Translations under genes and position numbers: made by a program | NCBI GenBank assembly: GCA_013400155.1 | Contig: VXBM01000002.1 | Location: 1,056,852-1,120,851 of the forward strand | Source: Helopsaltes ochotensis | Taxonomy: Eukaryota > Chordata > Aves > Passeriformes > Locustellidae | Direction of reading: 5' to 3' | Length of the DNA: 64,000 bases | Shown here: positions 52,701 through 64,000 of the stretch, piece by piece | Layout of the letters: every line of letters begins with the position of its first letter | How positions within the stretch are numbered: the first letter of the stretch is position 1 | The notes under the pieces: model-generated | The model's input: the letters and a program-made list of their open reading frames with translations, nothing else | Told to the model about the DNA's origin: nothing | Database searches by the model: none

Positions 52701-54553
52701 ATTAATTAGAAAAGTTTACTTCTAAAACACAGGCTTTTTCACCTGTTTTAGCCATATTGTGCAGTGGAATTCTATTGTGCATTAACTCCAATATTTGTCT
52801 ACTTCAGCAAAGATCAGAAAAGAAAACAGCTTTTTTTTTCGTCCACACTTGACACAGCATTTCCACAATAACATATGCATAATGAAATGGTATATATATT
52901 AAGAGCAAATTCATGAGGAGTTAGAGTAAGCACCAGACTTACAGTAGGAAACAGTTTGGCAGTTCATCTACGGCAGTTTGTGGAGGTGTGGCCATCAGCT
53001 TGAGTCAACTGTAAAGACTCCTCAAGGAGAATAGTGGCAACAGCAGCTTGTAAAAGAAATGGATGAAAAAGCTTGCTATAATGGAAAGATATCAAATGGG
53101 ATCATTTTTCTGGTGGTATAGGGAAGCTAGGTCTTGGTATATTAATGCCTCAGTACCGTTATACTGAAAGGGCTGGCTAAATATATATGCAGCTTTTATT
53201 AAGGCTTTAACATTTGAAATAGACAATACTTACCATTAGTTCCAACAACATGGAAACAATATTTAAAATTACTAACGATTTGTTTGTTTTTTGGGTGTTG
53301 GGGGTTTTGTACAGGTTTTTTTTTGTTTGTTTTTTTGGTTTTTTTTTTAATTACTGTCATCTGAAAGGAGTTTGATAAGCATAATTAAAATATAAAGAAA
53401 ACCCTACCAAAAAAAAAAAAAGGAAAAAAAAATCTGCTCACCTTGTGAAGTGTAACATCAAAATCTCTAGTTTTATTCATCAACCTTTTTAAGTGAGCCA
53501 TTTTGATGGCAAAATTTTTTTAAACAAGTGTACTCCTCCAAGCCAGTACAGCTGAGGTCTCTCTACAAATACAAATATGTTTAACTCCATGTGTGCAAGT
53601 TTTATTGCTAATAATGTAATCACATTTCAGGAGTCCAGCCTTTCTGCTGTCCTGTTGTTCCATTTTCGCAAGTATAGTCCCAGTCCCCCTGTCATTTGAA
53701 AGTATCAATCATTTTCAAGTGCAACTGTTGCTAACCCCTGTGCTCAGCAGTTCTTTCTTTTTGAACTGTTCCATTTGAAGGGAAGCCAAACATTTCTGTA
53801 TGGGTGGCTTTTAAAAAGGGGAGAAATATTCCAACACATTTAAATGGCACTTAATGTCTAACAATTAGGGGGAGAAAACAGAATCTAAAGAAGCTGAATT
53901 TTAAACTGTTTCTTGGGAACATAGAAAGACAAAGAATGTTTTCAACCAAAATATTCATGATCTTTCTCATTCTTTAAAATTACCTTTTCATAAACCAGTA
54001 ATGGCTACAACCTCTGTGCAGCAAACAGCAGATAGTCTTTGTCCTCAGAATATTTGAGAGTGAACCCATTTCTAATTCCGAAGAGAATCTACTCAGCAAC
54101 GTCTCTCTACTGTGAAATTCCCGCAGCTTTCTAGACTTGCTTGAGTTGGCAACACCTGCCAGTTAAAGACCAGAGGGAAGGATGTGCCAGTGGGGAGAGA
54201 TGCTGGCAGACAATCCTGCCAGTGCAAGGCAGCTCCCTCTGTCCCCTCTGCTGCTCACTGCAGAGCAGAGAAGGAGAGATGCAGTCTCTCATTCAGGGCA
54301 AATCCAGGATGGTAACGTAGTTTTAGCTCAATTCTTTTAAGACTCCTCCTCAAACATAACCAAATCGGGATGAATGTGAAACACTAATGTGATTGGTTTG
54401 ATTTTCTACTTCTCATTTGCACTGTTAGTTTTTAACAGCTCTAACAGCTTCATTCTCTCAGTAGCCCTTGCCTTGTTCAATCAATTACAGTATTCCAGTT
54501 TCAAAGTAAAAGGCATAAATCATGATGACTGCATTAAGGAAGGTAGTCTAATT

Positions 54554-54835
54554 ACAGAATCACAGAATAGTTGGGGTTACACCCAAACAGTGTAGTGAGT
54601 TACACCTAAATTCTAGAGTCAAACATCCCTGCTCAAGGGGCAGCAGTGAGAGCAGGTTGTTCAGGGCCATGTCTCCGAGTCTGGAGACACCACAACCACT
54701 CTCAACAACCTATTTCAGCATTCAGTCGCCCTCAAGGTTTTCTTACATTTAGATGGAATTTAATGTGTTACACTTTATGCTTATTGCCTCTTGTGCTGTT
54801 ATGAGCACCACCGAGGAGCGTCTGCTCTGCTTGGA
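54554..54835 (-). mobile_element. CR1 LINE 3' fragment
   Basis: Complement of a CR1 tail: cagaatcacagaatagttgg, later aggttgttca, tttatgctta ttgcctcttgtgctgtt, matching the usual 'ggacaagaggcaa...' block read backwards. Diverged, about 280 bases. Confidence 0.8.
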
Positions 54836-57485
54836 AAAAAAGGAATAATATATTCCTAATTCTTTCAAAGTGTAATTGTTTAGTAGCACCTGGGAATACA
54901 ATCTACTCCCCAAATGACATAAACATAGGTATGAAATGATGTGGTAAGCCTTTGGTCATGACTACAGGAAACATCTTCATGCTCACCGTCCTGCAACAGC
55001 TCACGAAGAGCAGCATGAAAGAGAGCATGAGCCCTGGGAGGAACCTTCTCGTGGCCAGGATAGAGGCAGTCCTTAGTGCAAGAGCTGCAAGAAATCTTGT
55101 TCAATAGGTACATAATTCTTTGCTGTAGCAAATTGCTGCTCGGTGGGGAAGCAAGAGGAATTGGAAGACTACTACAAATTATCTGCTGTTGTAGTCATGT
55201 TTTGGCTGTAACAGATGTCAGCAGCCTGGGAAATGCCCTAGTCCTTACTCCTTACCAGTAGGACTGGGGTCACCCTCACCACTGTTCCCAAGGGTGCTGT
55301 AGTTGCTTCCCCCATTAAGACTAGCAGCTGTAGTTGGTGAATTGTAGCATCCTGTTTCCCTCATTCAGTCCTCACTCTCAGCCCTGTGTCTGCCCTTTCT
55401 TTATTTACTGAGAAGCACAAAATTCAGAAACACAGAAAATCTGTCCCTTTGAACTTGTTACCTAAACTCAGTGAGATGTGATTTTTAAGCCATAGCTTTA
55501 TTTTACCATTATATGATATAAAGAGAAGGTATGTGTAGAGAAGACAGGAGAATATTTACATGCAATTTCCATTCCCCAGTTTCATTGTTACTCCAGACAG
55601 CTTTTGGATATATTTCACTGTTCTTTAAGATACCCAGGATCATTGTCCTCCTTTGGTAACATTTGGTGAGTAATTTATGAACTTTCTGATACACGGTTCC
55701 CAAAATGCTCATAAGCTTTTGAAGACCCTTCATAGGTGATAAATTGTCTTACAGCTGCCTTCAGAATGTGACAGAATCGATTTCCTTGATTTCTCCCGCT
55801 TTTGTGTCTGTGGATGTCTTTAGGAAGCTCAATAAACTAGAGCTATATCTAAATCTATAGTAAAGAGACTGTACTTAAATAAATACTTGAGATATCTGCT
55901 GAAAGCAAGTATTGGTTTAGGGAATAATATTTTTTACAATTATTTTATAGTATGTCTTTTCAATTTCCTTGTGTTGCAGTTAGCATATGTATATGTAGAC
56001 AAATATGTATTTAAATAACCGACAAGCACAGCTACATTCTCATGTATAAGTGGTCTGCAACAAATATTTTCATTTAATTATGAAGAAGCAATTCTAAGAA
56101 CTAAAAGTCTGGGCTAATCACAACGCACTATGAAAGAAGAAGGAAAAAACCCTCTACTGTAGAAGTATCAGAATATGACAATAGTTATCTCTATATACAC
56201 AAAATATGGATTATTTTCACCTCCTCTCATGCTCACATGTAAAACCTTCTGTAGTGCCTAAAGCTTTAAACTTATTAAAGTTGTGAATTCTGACAGCTTT
56301 CCTACACGCAGTGATAGCTGTTGTGTCCGGCAGTGGCTGAAAGCAGAGGGAGTCCTGTCTGCATCAAAATGGTCACCTGTTAGAAATAATAACTCATACT
56401 ACATGTGCTGCAGTGCAAACTTGGTAACTGCAGTCAGAGCCCAGCCAGTGCAACTCTGGAGACCGCTCATGAAATGCTTTCTGATGCTGAGACAACTTGA
56501 CCTTGTGCTTCTTGAAGATTCTCACTTCAAAGACTTCAAATACTCTGTTGTGATTATTATAGAAACTTACATAGTTAGTAGACCTGTATCAAGTGTAGTG
56601 TGCCTTTCTGTACAGATTATTAGAAAGATGCAAAAATGCACTGGAAAGAATGTTTCTGATATAATCACAGTCTTGCTCAATGTGGGTTGAAATTACAAAT
56701 TCTTCTGGAACCGATGCTTCTAGAAGCAACTGACAGGCAGGTAACCTTAAATAAAGCGGGCAACAGTGGGAGCCTGTTTGTCAATTCTTGAAGAGCTAAC
56801 AGATATCATTAAGAAAATTAAATCCTGCGATACAGGAAATACGTCTCTGAAAGCATTGCTTCAAAATTGGAAAATATTTTTGCTCAGTGCCTCATCTGTT
56901 TCATGTCAAACTTCATTGACTTTGTAAAATGTATTCAGCCTTGTGAATTGTTCCGTGATGAAATTTGTGTACAATAGTCATTCTGCTGTACTGATAAAAG
57001 TTCAGTGAGTGGGATCTTCTGCTCTGCAAAATTAAACTATAACATTGTGGTGATTCTTAAAGTAGTATCTCTAAAGAAACAACTCCTTTTAATCTTTGCA
57101 GAATACATACACCATGCCCATAGGAATAATTCATAAAAATAAATCACATTGACACATTCCATGATATCTTGTAAGGCCCTGCAGGGTGGCAGTGGCAGCA
57201 GCCACTTTTATTTAGCATGTGTCTATTCCCCCAAAAGCTTTGTGTCCTACTTTTAATTTGGCTTTACATCGTGCTGAACAGTCTCTCAAATGTAGAAAAA
57301 AACCTCAAAACAAATTACCTGATATTTCATTGCTGACCTTTCTAGAGGCTGACTGTAGGTCAGAGGCATCAGTGTGAGGAATCTCTGTGAGGAAGTTCTG
57401 GATACCTATAGAAGGTTTTCATGTGCAGTTTCTCTGCTGGTATGAGGTCTTAACAGAAATGTTAAACCAATTAATATGAAGAATC

Positions 57486-57545
57486 ATGGGATCACAAGAT
57501 CATAGGGTAATTCACACTGGAAGGGACCTCAGAAAGTCAATGAAT
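57486..57545 (-). mobile_element. CR1 LINE terminal scrap
   Basis: gggatcacaagatcataggg followed by cactggaagggacctcagaa is the complement of the last bases of a CR1. Only about 60 bases are recognisable. Confidence 0.7.
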
Positions 57546-60500
57546 CAAATGGTATGTGAGGATGATACAGCAGAGGTAGGTCAGACTGAAAAGGTGGTAC
57601 TGAGCTGGTCACAAGCCCAGTATCATGAGTACCATGAGATAAATGTAACAGTTCTGTTATTACCTTGTTTCACTGCAGTTGTAGTTCCTTATATACCAAA
57701 GTATCGCTGGTTATCATTCAGTGGTAGTTGGAAAAGCAATGCCACTGGAAATGGTTCTTCTCTCAAGAAATCTCTTTAGGCTTCTTAAAACTGTTTTCTT
57801 ATCGATCAAAATTAAGCCTCTCCCTTGGAAGGAAATCGGGGTCCCTCCTTTTAGCAAATATGAGCTCTGTAGGTATTATGTATTCTGTACTGGAGAGGTG
57901 AAAAATATGCTCTGGAAATGTGAAATGCAAGTAAGTGATAACTCATAGTAAAGAGCTAAGTTTTATTTTACTTATAAGCTACAATTGCCCAAATAGCTGT
58001 AAAATGTACCCTGAAAAAAAAATCCTGCTTGTTTGGAGTTGCTCAAGGAATGAGCACAGACTTGTCTCACAGACTAAGGAGTAAAACATTTTTATTTTAA
58101 GATATATATACCTCATGCTATTTTATAATTTTAATTTAACCACCATAAATTCAACGTAGACTTTCCTAGCTGCAGCATAAAACCAAAAATACCTAACAAA
58201 CACCACCTCTTCCCAGCGAGCAGGTCTCACTCAAATGATCCTCTAATAGTTTCAGTTTTGTTATTTGACTTAAGGACAGTTTAAAGGCTATATTGATATA
58301 GAGTTACAACATGTGTTACAATGTTTTTATAATACCAGGTAGAAGGTGGAAACATAGAAACTGTTTCCTATTGAATACATGTTTTAAAATGCAATGAGTG
58401 AAATTCGATGTGTGGAATTTCACATAGAAAAACAAGTTAAATTCATGATCTCTGCATTAAAAGTATTTAGAAATCATTACTTTCACAGGTAATAGAAACT
58501 TAAGGTATTCTTTAGGTACTGTACAGGTGTTAGGAAATGCACGTCCTGTGTATAAATTCTAATAATACATCTAAAGGCAGTAATTTTTAAATATATTTCT
58601 CATAAAGTTTGAAAATATATTTAAATAATATGTATAACAATCTCTTTAAATATTTGTGTATCAAATGGCAATAATGAGGGAGTTTTAGATTAACATTATT
58701 AGCTTTTCTAAATGAAAGTAGAATATCCCTAATGGTAAAATGTGTAAATTATCTAAGATTTTGCTTGATGTACATCTACCCTATAATCCAAAATCAAAAT
58801 ACAGTCTTACAGGTATGTAGAATGTTACCCAGTTCTAGTTTAAATGTCAAATTACTTTAAATCTTTTTATTATGTGTTTCATTTGAAGATCTTATAGTTT
58901 AGTTCTTCTTGGCAAACCTTTAAGCAAGGTTATTGTCTACTCTTATGTTACATGTGAGGCAACTGAGATAAAGAAAATTAAACTGACCTATATGAAGTTA
59001 CTTGATTATTGGCTCAGTTGAAAGCCCAGAAAGAAAATCATAGCTTTCCCGAAGAGAAACCTAAAACTTTGAGATGGTTCAGGAGGGCAAGAGTCTGCTG
59101 CAAATCTTCTATTTGTTCTGGTAAAATGTTTCCCTTAACATTAATAATAAGAACAAACATCACAATATTTTAAACTATGAAGTGGAAGGCAGTATTCAAA
59201 ATTATTTATACAGCAGTAGCCTTTCAGAAACCTTAAAATGAGTCTGACATTGAAAAAATTGCAAACTCTACAAGAATTCTTGCCTTCCAGAGATAAAAGT
59301 ATGTTCTGAACTTCATCTTGGGCTCAGCAACCCCTCAATTTTCAGTTCTGAGCCAGAACTGAGCCATCAGCAACGAATGTAAACTTCAGAATTGCCTTGA
59401 GCTATATGATCAATTTAAATTTTTTATGCAGCTTGAAAAAGGGGATTAATACAAAACAATGTTAGAAGAAAAATCTCTTGGCTTTGAAATAACCATTTTT
59501 CTTGGAGAACATAATGAAAAATTTCCACATGTAATATGAATTATTTTGACAGACTGTGACATTTCTGCTGGAAATAGTTCTGAAGGGACACTGGATGGGC
59601 TATACTTTGGTCCTTCTTTGAATCCAGTTGCTTCATATCCATCGACTTCAATCAGAGCAGTATTATGGCAAGTACCTTTTATAACTGCTTTATTCTGGTT
59701 TTTGTTTACAGAAGATAGGTTTCTGCAGTTGCACTACCAGTTCATCTGTTTGTCTTTCCAATACCTTTAAAATATATTTTCCAGTTTTCATTCAATTTAA
59801 CAGAGGGTACTTGTCTCCAAGATAGTAAATCTCTACAAGTTTCATGGACATAAGAATCTGGGTAGAACACCCAGAGCCCTACTAAGGCAAATGTGGAGAG
59901 ACACTGACCTTTAACCATTGGTCTTCCCAACAACCAAGAGGCAACTGCTTGTCTGTAGTAGCAAACTAACCATGATACCCTGGGCTAATCACAGTGTGTT
60001 CCATACCATAAAACCTCAGCTTTACAACTAAAGATAAAGGTGATACAGGGAACGTAAAATGACTAAAAGCTCATATTTTAACTTGGCCCTTACAGCTTTC
60101 CATGGCTGTATATTGATCCTGTATTTGATGGAGAACAATCACAAGTCTTCTCCATCAAGGCTTGGATCTCCTTTAATGACTTTCAAAGAGTCACCCTCAC
60201 GGAGCATATTTACCCCATTGACAGTATTAAAAAGTTTCACTACTTGATGACCCTTTTGTCATGATTTCTACAAATGTGGCTGCTGAGAAGTTAAAATAAT
60301 TCAATATGAACAAAAGAAATTAATAAAGAATGAGCTTGCAATAGGCACTAAAAATAATAATCAAATGCAACTTCTTGCTTGAGAAATTATTAATTTTTCT
60401 TATTGGCAGAAAGGAGAATATGTCAGATACAGGATTACTCTGCTTATGCCTGATTCTTACATACTTCCAAGTCTCCTGTACTAGCTAATGATTGATCTTT

Positions 60501-62989
60501 CTCATTAGTCTGGAAATGATGCAATACCAGGAACAGGCACAGGGCCAAACCCATTCCTACTCTCCAGAATCCCACTGAATATTCACTACATTGAGAACAT
60601 ATGAGAGACTAAAGTGGAAAGAATAAATGCTATACTGGGCTGTTATTTTGGAAATAGGCTATTGGGATAGGTGGACCTTTGGTCTGAGCTGCATGGTTTT
60701 CTTATATTCCCTTTTCTTATAAGCTGTTGAAATTTGATTTAAGGTTGTATTTCATTCAGAAGCCTCTTTGCCATAAGCCAGCTCCCCAGGACTGGCAGCT
60801 GTGGTGGAATTATGGCTCTGGAGTTTGTAACTACTACTGTATAAGCACAGAAGAACTGAAAGCAGAAAATGCTGTTTAGAAGGTAAACCGCTCTTCAAAA
60901 AAGGAAGTTAAAACTTGAATCTCAAAAATTCACTTTCTTTGAAGTGTCCTTTAGCTCTAGACTTGAGACCTGTGTAGAACAACCCTCTACATGGTATAAC
61001 ATTTACATTTTCCATGTTAGTTTCTTGTTTAAGAGCAAACTCATGAGATTTCTGATGGACCAAATCTTGAATGGGATGCTGTACTGTTCTGTAGCATCTG
61101 GAAACTACATAGTTGCAAGAAGTATCTGAATGTGACAATGTCAAAACCATGGGAATGCATAAGACAGTTCATCTGCATATGATAAAAGAGGGGCTCAGAC
61201 GAGATAATGCAAGCTAGTTCATCAAAAGTATGGGTACCATTCTTTAAGTCATCTGACCTTGTGTATTTACATGTCTGTCATGAAAACATTTTATGGTCAA
61301 AATAGCAATATGGAATGTACAGTAATCCTATCATATTATTATTTCTGACACTGGTTTTGGTTGTTTGGGGTTTCTTTCTCTGAGAAGGAATAACCAAGAT
61401 AATCAAGTATCTTCAGTAACTGAAACAACTCCCCCAGATTTTCTTACGTTAAGAGCCGTATACAGGCAAATTATGGGGGACGAGCTATGTTTTATGAAGC
61501 TTAATCTTAAATGATTCATGTAAAAAGAAATTAAATGTAGTAAATCAATAGTTCTCTGGGAAGAGCACTTGCAATACTGTCTCTTATTTCTAACAGAAAT
61601 ATTTATGTTAATTACAAGGAAATGATATGTATGACAAGGAGACTGTCTACAATTGCATTCCCAAATGAAAATTAACCTGGTGTATTCTGCAGATATTGTT
61701 GGAAACAATAATACTGATAATTCATGAGGAGGGAAATACTTTAGTATTAACCATTGTCTTCATACAAGAGTCCACGTATGATGTGGCTGCAACAATATTC
61801 AACATAGAACTTCAACTTTAAGCTTTATTTTTCTTCCTAAAGCCTAAAAAAACCTCCATATTATCACTCTACTGATGTAAGAAAGGAAAATTCTTTCAGT
61901 GTAGTTTCAAGTGTAGTTCTATATGTGCTTGGTGTAAAGAGTTCCTACTGTTCTTCAAAATTGTGATTTTCTTCTGTAAATTTGGTCCTTTCTGTTATCC
62001 GTTAGTTCCCCAAAGTGCATCATCTGATGGTCCATTAGCTGTGTGAAGAACAGAAACTGTTCCCGTCAGTGCCAGGCAGGGAATTTGTGTTGGGTAGGAG
62101 TCTTGTGCATGAGGGACCCATCTGGGGCTGGCTGATGAATGGCTGTAGTCAGACTTCAGTTAAATTCTTTCAAGCAATTTGAGAATGTTAAACATTATCT
62201 ATGGGTTATATGGCTTTTGATTACATTAAAGCAATTATTTCCTGGCTCCTCTGAAACCTTGGAGATGAGGAAATGTTCGGAAAGCTCCGTGTAAAACAGA
62301 TGGCTGATTCCACTTCCGGTGGCAAGAAGAATACCAGAATTTTGTCTGCCAGAAGGGAACCGTCTAAAGTTACCTTCCCCTGGCTTTGCGTTCCTGCGTT
62401 CTTTGGTCACTAACAAGGATTGACCTTAACTACTCCTTTCTTCAGTAGATGCACTAAGAGTCGCCTGTTTTCCTCTCCTTTAATCATTGTTTCCATTACA
62501 TGGCATGAATGTGATCTAATTTTCCTTGGCTGAAATTAGAAAGTAAATTTGTGATTTATTAAGAAAACTCATCCATCCCCATGAACACAGTGTGGTTGTC
62601 TGCAAGTGATTTCCCTAGGAAACCTGGCTAAAAGTGGTGGATACTCATGTTTTATCCTTTCTGCAAAATAACTCTATTCTGAACTACCTAGCCAACATCT
62701 TTCATTGTGAGAATTTGTTGGTGAAAGATGCTTTTTCCCAATGGTTTTCACCAATAATGATTGTCCCAGGGATATTTCAAAACTGCTCGCATTGAACAGT
62801 GTGACGTAATCATCGAAAAAAAAAGTGTAGTCAAAGACATATAGTTCACATAGGAAACTTAAAAGATTGTATTATTTCCTCACTGGATACAAGTCCCCTT
62901 TTCAACCTCAGTTACATGATTCTTTGTTGTAATCTGTGTTTTCTGGGTTTATAAATGGGTTCTCTTCAAGTGAAGTAGTTCGGAGTGCT

Positions 62990-63130
62990 GCAGCTGCACA
63001 GCCCCCGGACAGTTTTTGCCAGCAGTGTGTCCCTGTGGCGGCGGGGCCGTGCTGCATCCCCCGGCGGCAGCGCGCCGGGCCAACGGGCACCTCCCGGAGC
63101 GGGCGGCGTGGCCGTGCCGACAGCTCCTGA
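62990..63130. promoter_or_regulatory. Small CpG-rich block
   Basis: About 140 bases of dense CpG (gcggcggggccgtgc, cgggccaacgggc) in AT-rich surroundings, 0.4 kb left of the larger island. It contains the ATG used in the hypothetical minus-strand model. It could be an outlying part of the island to its right. Confidence 0.4.
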
Positions 63131-63539
63131 GCAGAAAGGTTGAGATACGCTGAAAAAACCCCAATTTTCTCCAGGGATATCAATCTGCTTTCAATGTAAT
63201 CAACGCTTTAATTAAACATCTAAACACGTTTCTAGTAGGCTTTAGATCATACTGATTTTTAAAGCCACCTTTAGAGACAATGTAATTTGGATTAATTTTA
63301 TTAAGCTTGTGTAAATCTCTCGTGACTCCTTTCTTCTCTGTAAGTAGCAAAGTACTGTAAAGGCAAGAAAACATTATGTTGCTTTTAGCATAAACTTGTT
63401 GATTGTTTTTAGGTAATTTAAGAAATATTGGCTTAAACAAAATGAGTACCCAAGCCAGCTCCTGTGTTAATTTAATTTAACGTAATTTCTTTATTTAAAC
63501 TGCTTACTTCTTCACTGGTGGTGTTCAGGTTCGTTTCTT

Positions 63540-64000
63540 GAGCTAGGGAAAGATACGAAGTGTTCCAGGCGCACATGGCCACGAGCTGCGCCGCGCTCGT
63601 TCCGAGCCCTCGTGCTGGTGTGCAACTCCCGCAGGAAGCGCGGAGTGCAGGGCTTGGAGCGGCAGCAGGGAATACGGGAGATCAACACTTCCCCCGGCCG
63701 AACCGTTTCGAGGGCGGCTGCCCCGCCAGCCTCTCAGTGGTAAACAGGCCGGCAGGCGCAGGGCGGCGGGGACGGGACGGGACGGGACGGGACGGGACGG
63801 GACGGGACGGGACGGGACGGGACGGGACAGAACAGGGCAGAACGCGGCGCTGCTCCAACCGCGCTTCTCGCTGAGGCCCGCGGCGGCGCAGGGCGCCACA
63901 GTCGCACCCGGCCTGCCCCCGGCCTGGGCGGAACGGGACGGGGCTGGGCTCCCTGTGATTTCGTAACCGGGCCCGGGGAGGGCTCAGCCGGCCCGCCCCG
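63540..64000. promoter_or_regulatory. CpG island at right edge, probable promoter of neighbouring gene
   Basis: High GC and many CpG continuing to the window end. No coding exon is recognised. In other vertebrates TCF12 lies next to ZNF280D in the opposite orientation, so this may be its promoter; that is inference from synteny only. Confidence 0.55.
63771..63825. repeat. (GACGG)11 pentanucleotide repeat
   Basis: Eleven perfect GACGG units, then decayed copies (gacag, aacagggcag), in the right-edge CpG island. Frames through it encode meaningless repeats. Confidence 0.95.

Larger units (their letters stand above)
40569..63057 (-). other. Hypothetical 15-exon minus-strand gene model
   Basis: Chained by eye using AG/GT sites and phase: 63057-62916 (ATG in the CpG-rich block), 61125-61007, 60509-60461, 59881-59765, 57384-57319, 55747-55560, 55122-54987, 53466-53442, 51151-51003, 49580-49500, 49079-49048, 48252-48180, 48103-48059, 45821-45782, 40743-40569. 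The sum is 1437 bases, about 478 codons plus stop, with no internal stop. The best-supported pieces by splice sites are 61125-61007, 51151-51003, 48252-48180 and the terminal exon. The product would be Leu-rich and helical (for example RAHALFHAALRELLQD), perhaps a HEAT/ARM-like solenoid. No homologue is recognised. Free choice among many sites makes such chains easy to build by chance, so treat it only as a hypothesis. Confidence 0.13.

Noticed and set aside
56283..56690. 135-codon plus-strand open frame
   Set aside because: No recognisable motif, background base composition, no splice or promoter support.

Overview
The window looks like single-copy vertebrate, almost certainly avian, nuclear DNA. 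It is AT-rich with long introns. It carries several CR1 LINE tails of the bird/reptile type (35225-35922, 33483-33870, 17943-18110, 54554-54835, 57486-57545) and a few CpG islands. There is no bacterial-style operon structure, and I recognised no tRNA, rRNA or CRISPR array.

The left half (about 5-34 kb) is one recognisable gene on the minus strand: ZNF280D (suppressor of hairy wing homolog 4), a C2H2 zinc-finger protein. I could follow 15 coding exons from the ATG at 30183 down to 5059. All have AG/GT splice sites and every junction keeps phase. Together they encode about 728 residues: an acidic N-terminus, a Thr/Pro/Val-rich low-complexity region, ten C2H2-like fingers and a basic Ser/Lys/Thr linker. 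The usual acidic C-terminal tail (roughly 250 residues in mammals, from memory) was not found and probably lies left of position 1. The promoter is probably the CpG island at about 34.2-35.1 kb, which is interrupted by a 510-base run of N and flanked by a 38-bp GC-rich tandem array.

From 35.1 to 37.3 kb come a CR1 insertion, a second CpG island (36.2-36.55 kb) and an A/C-rich, G-depleted simple repeat. From 37 to 62.9 kb the DNA looks like intergenic sequence with scattered CR1 pieces. On its minus strand I could chain 15 short open segments with compatible splice phases (ATG 63057 to stop 40569, about 478 codons). No homologue is recognised, so this is offered only as a low-confidence hypothetical gene. 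The right edge (63.5-64.0 kb) is a CpG island with a (GGGAC)n array, probably the promoter of a neighbouring gene. By vertebrate synteny TCF12 is the expected neighbour of ZNF280D, but no TCF12 coding sequence is visible.

On the plus strand at 1.3-3.7 kb there are broken coiled-coil-like reading frames that may be a decayed retrocopy.
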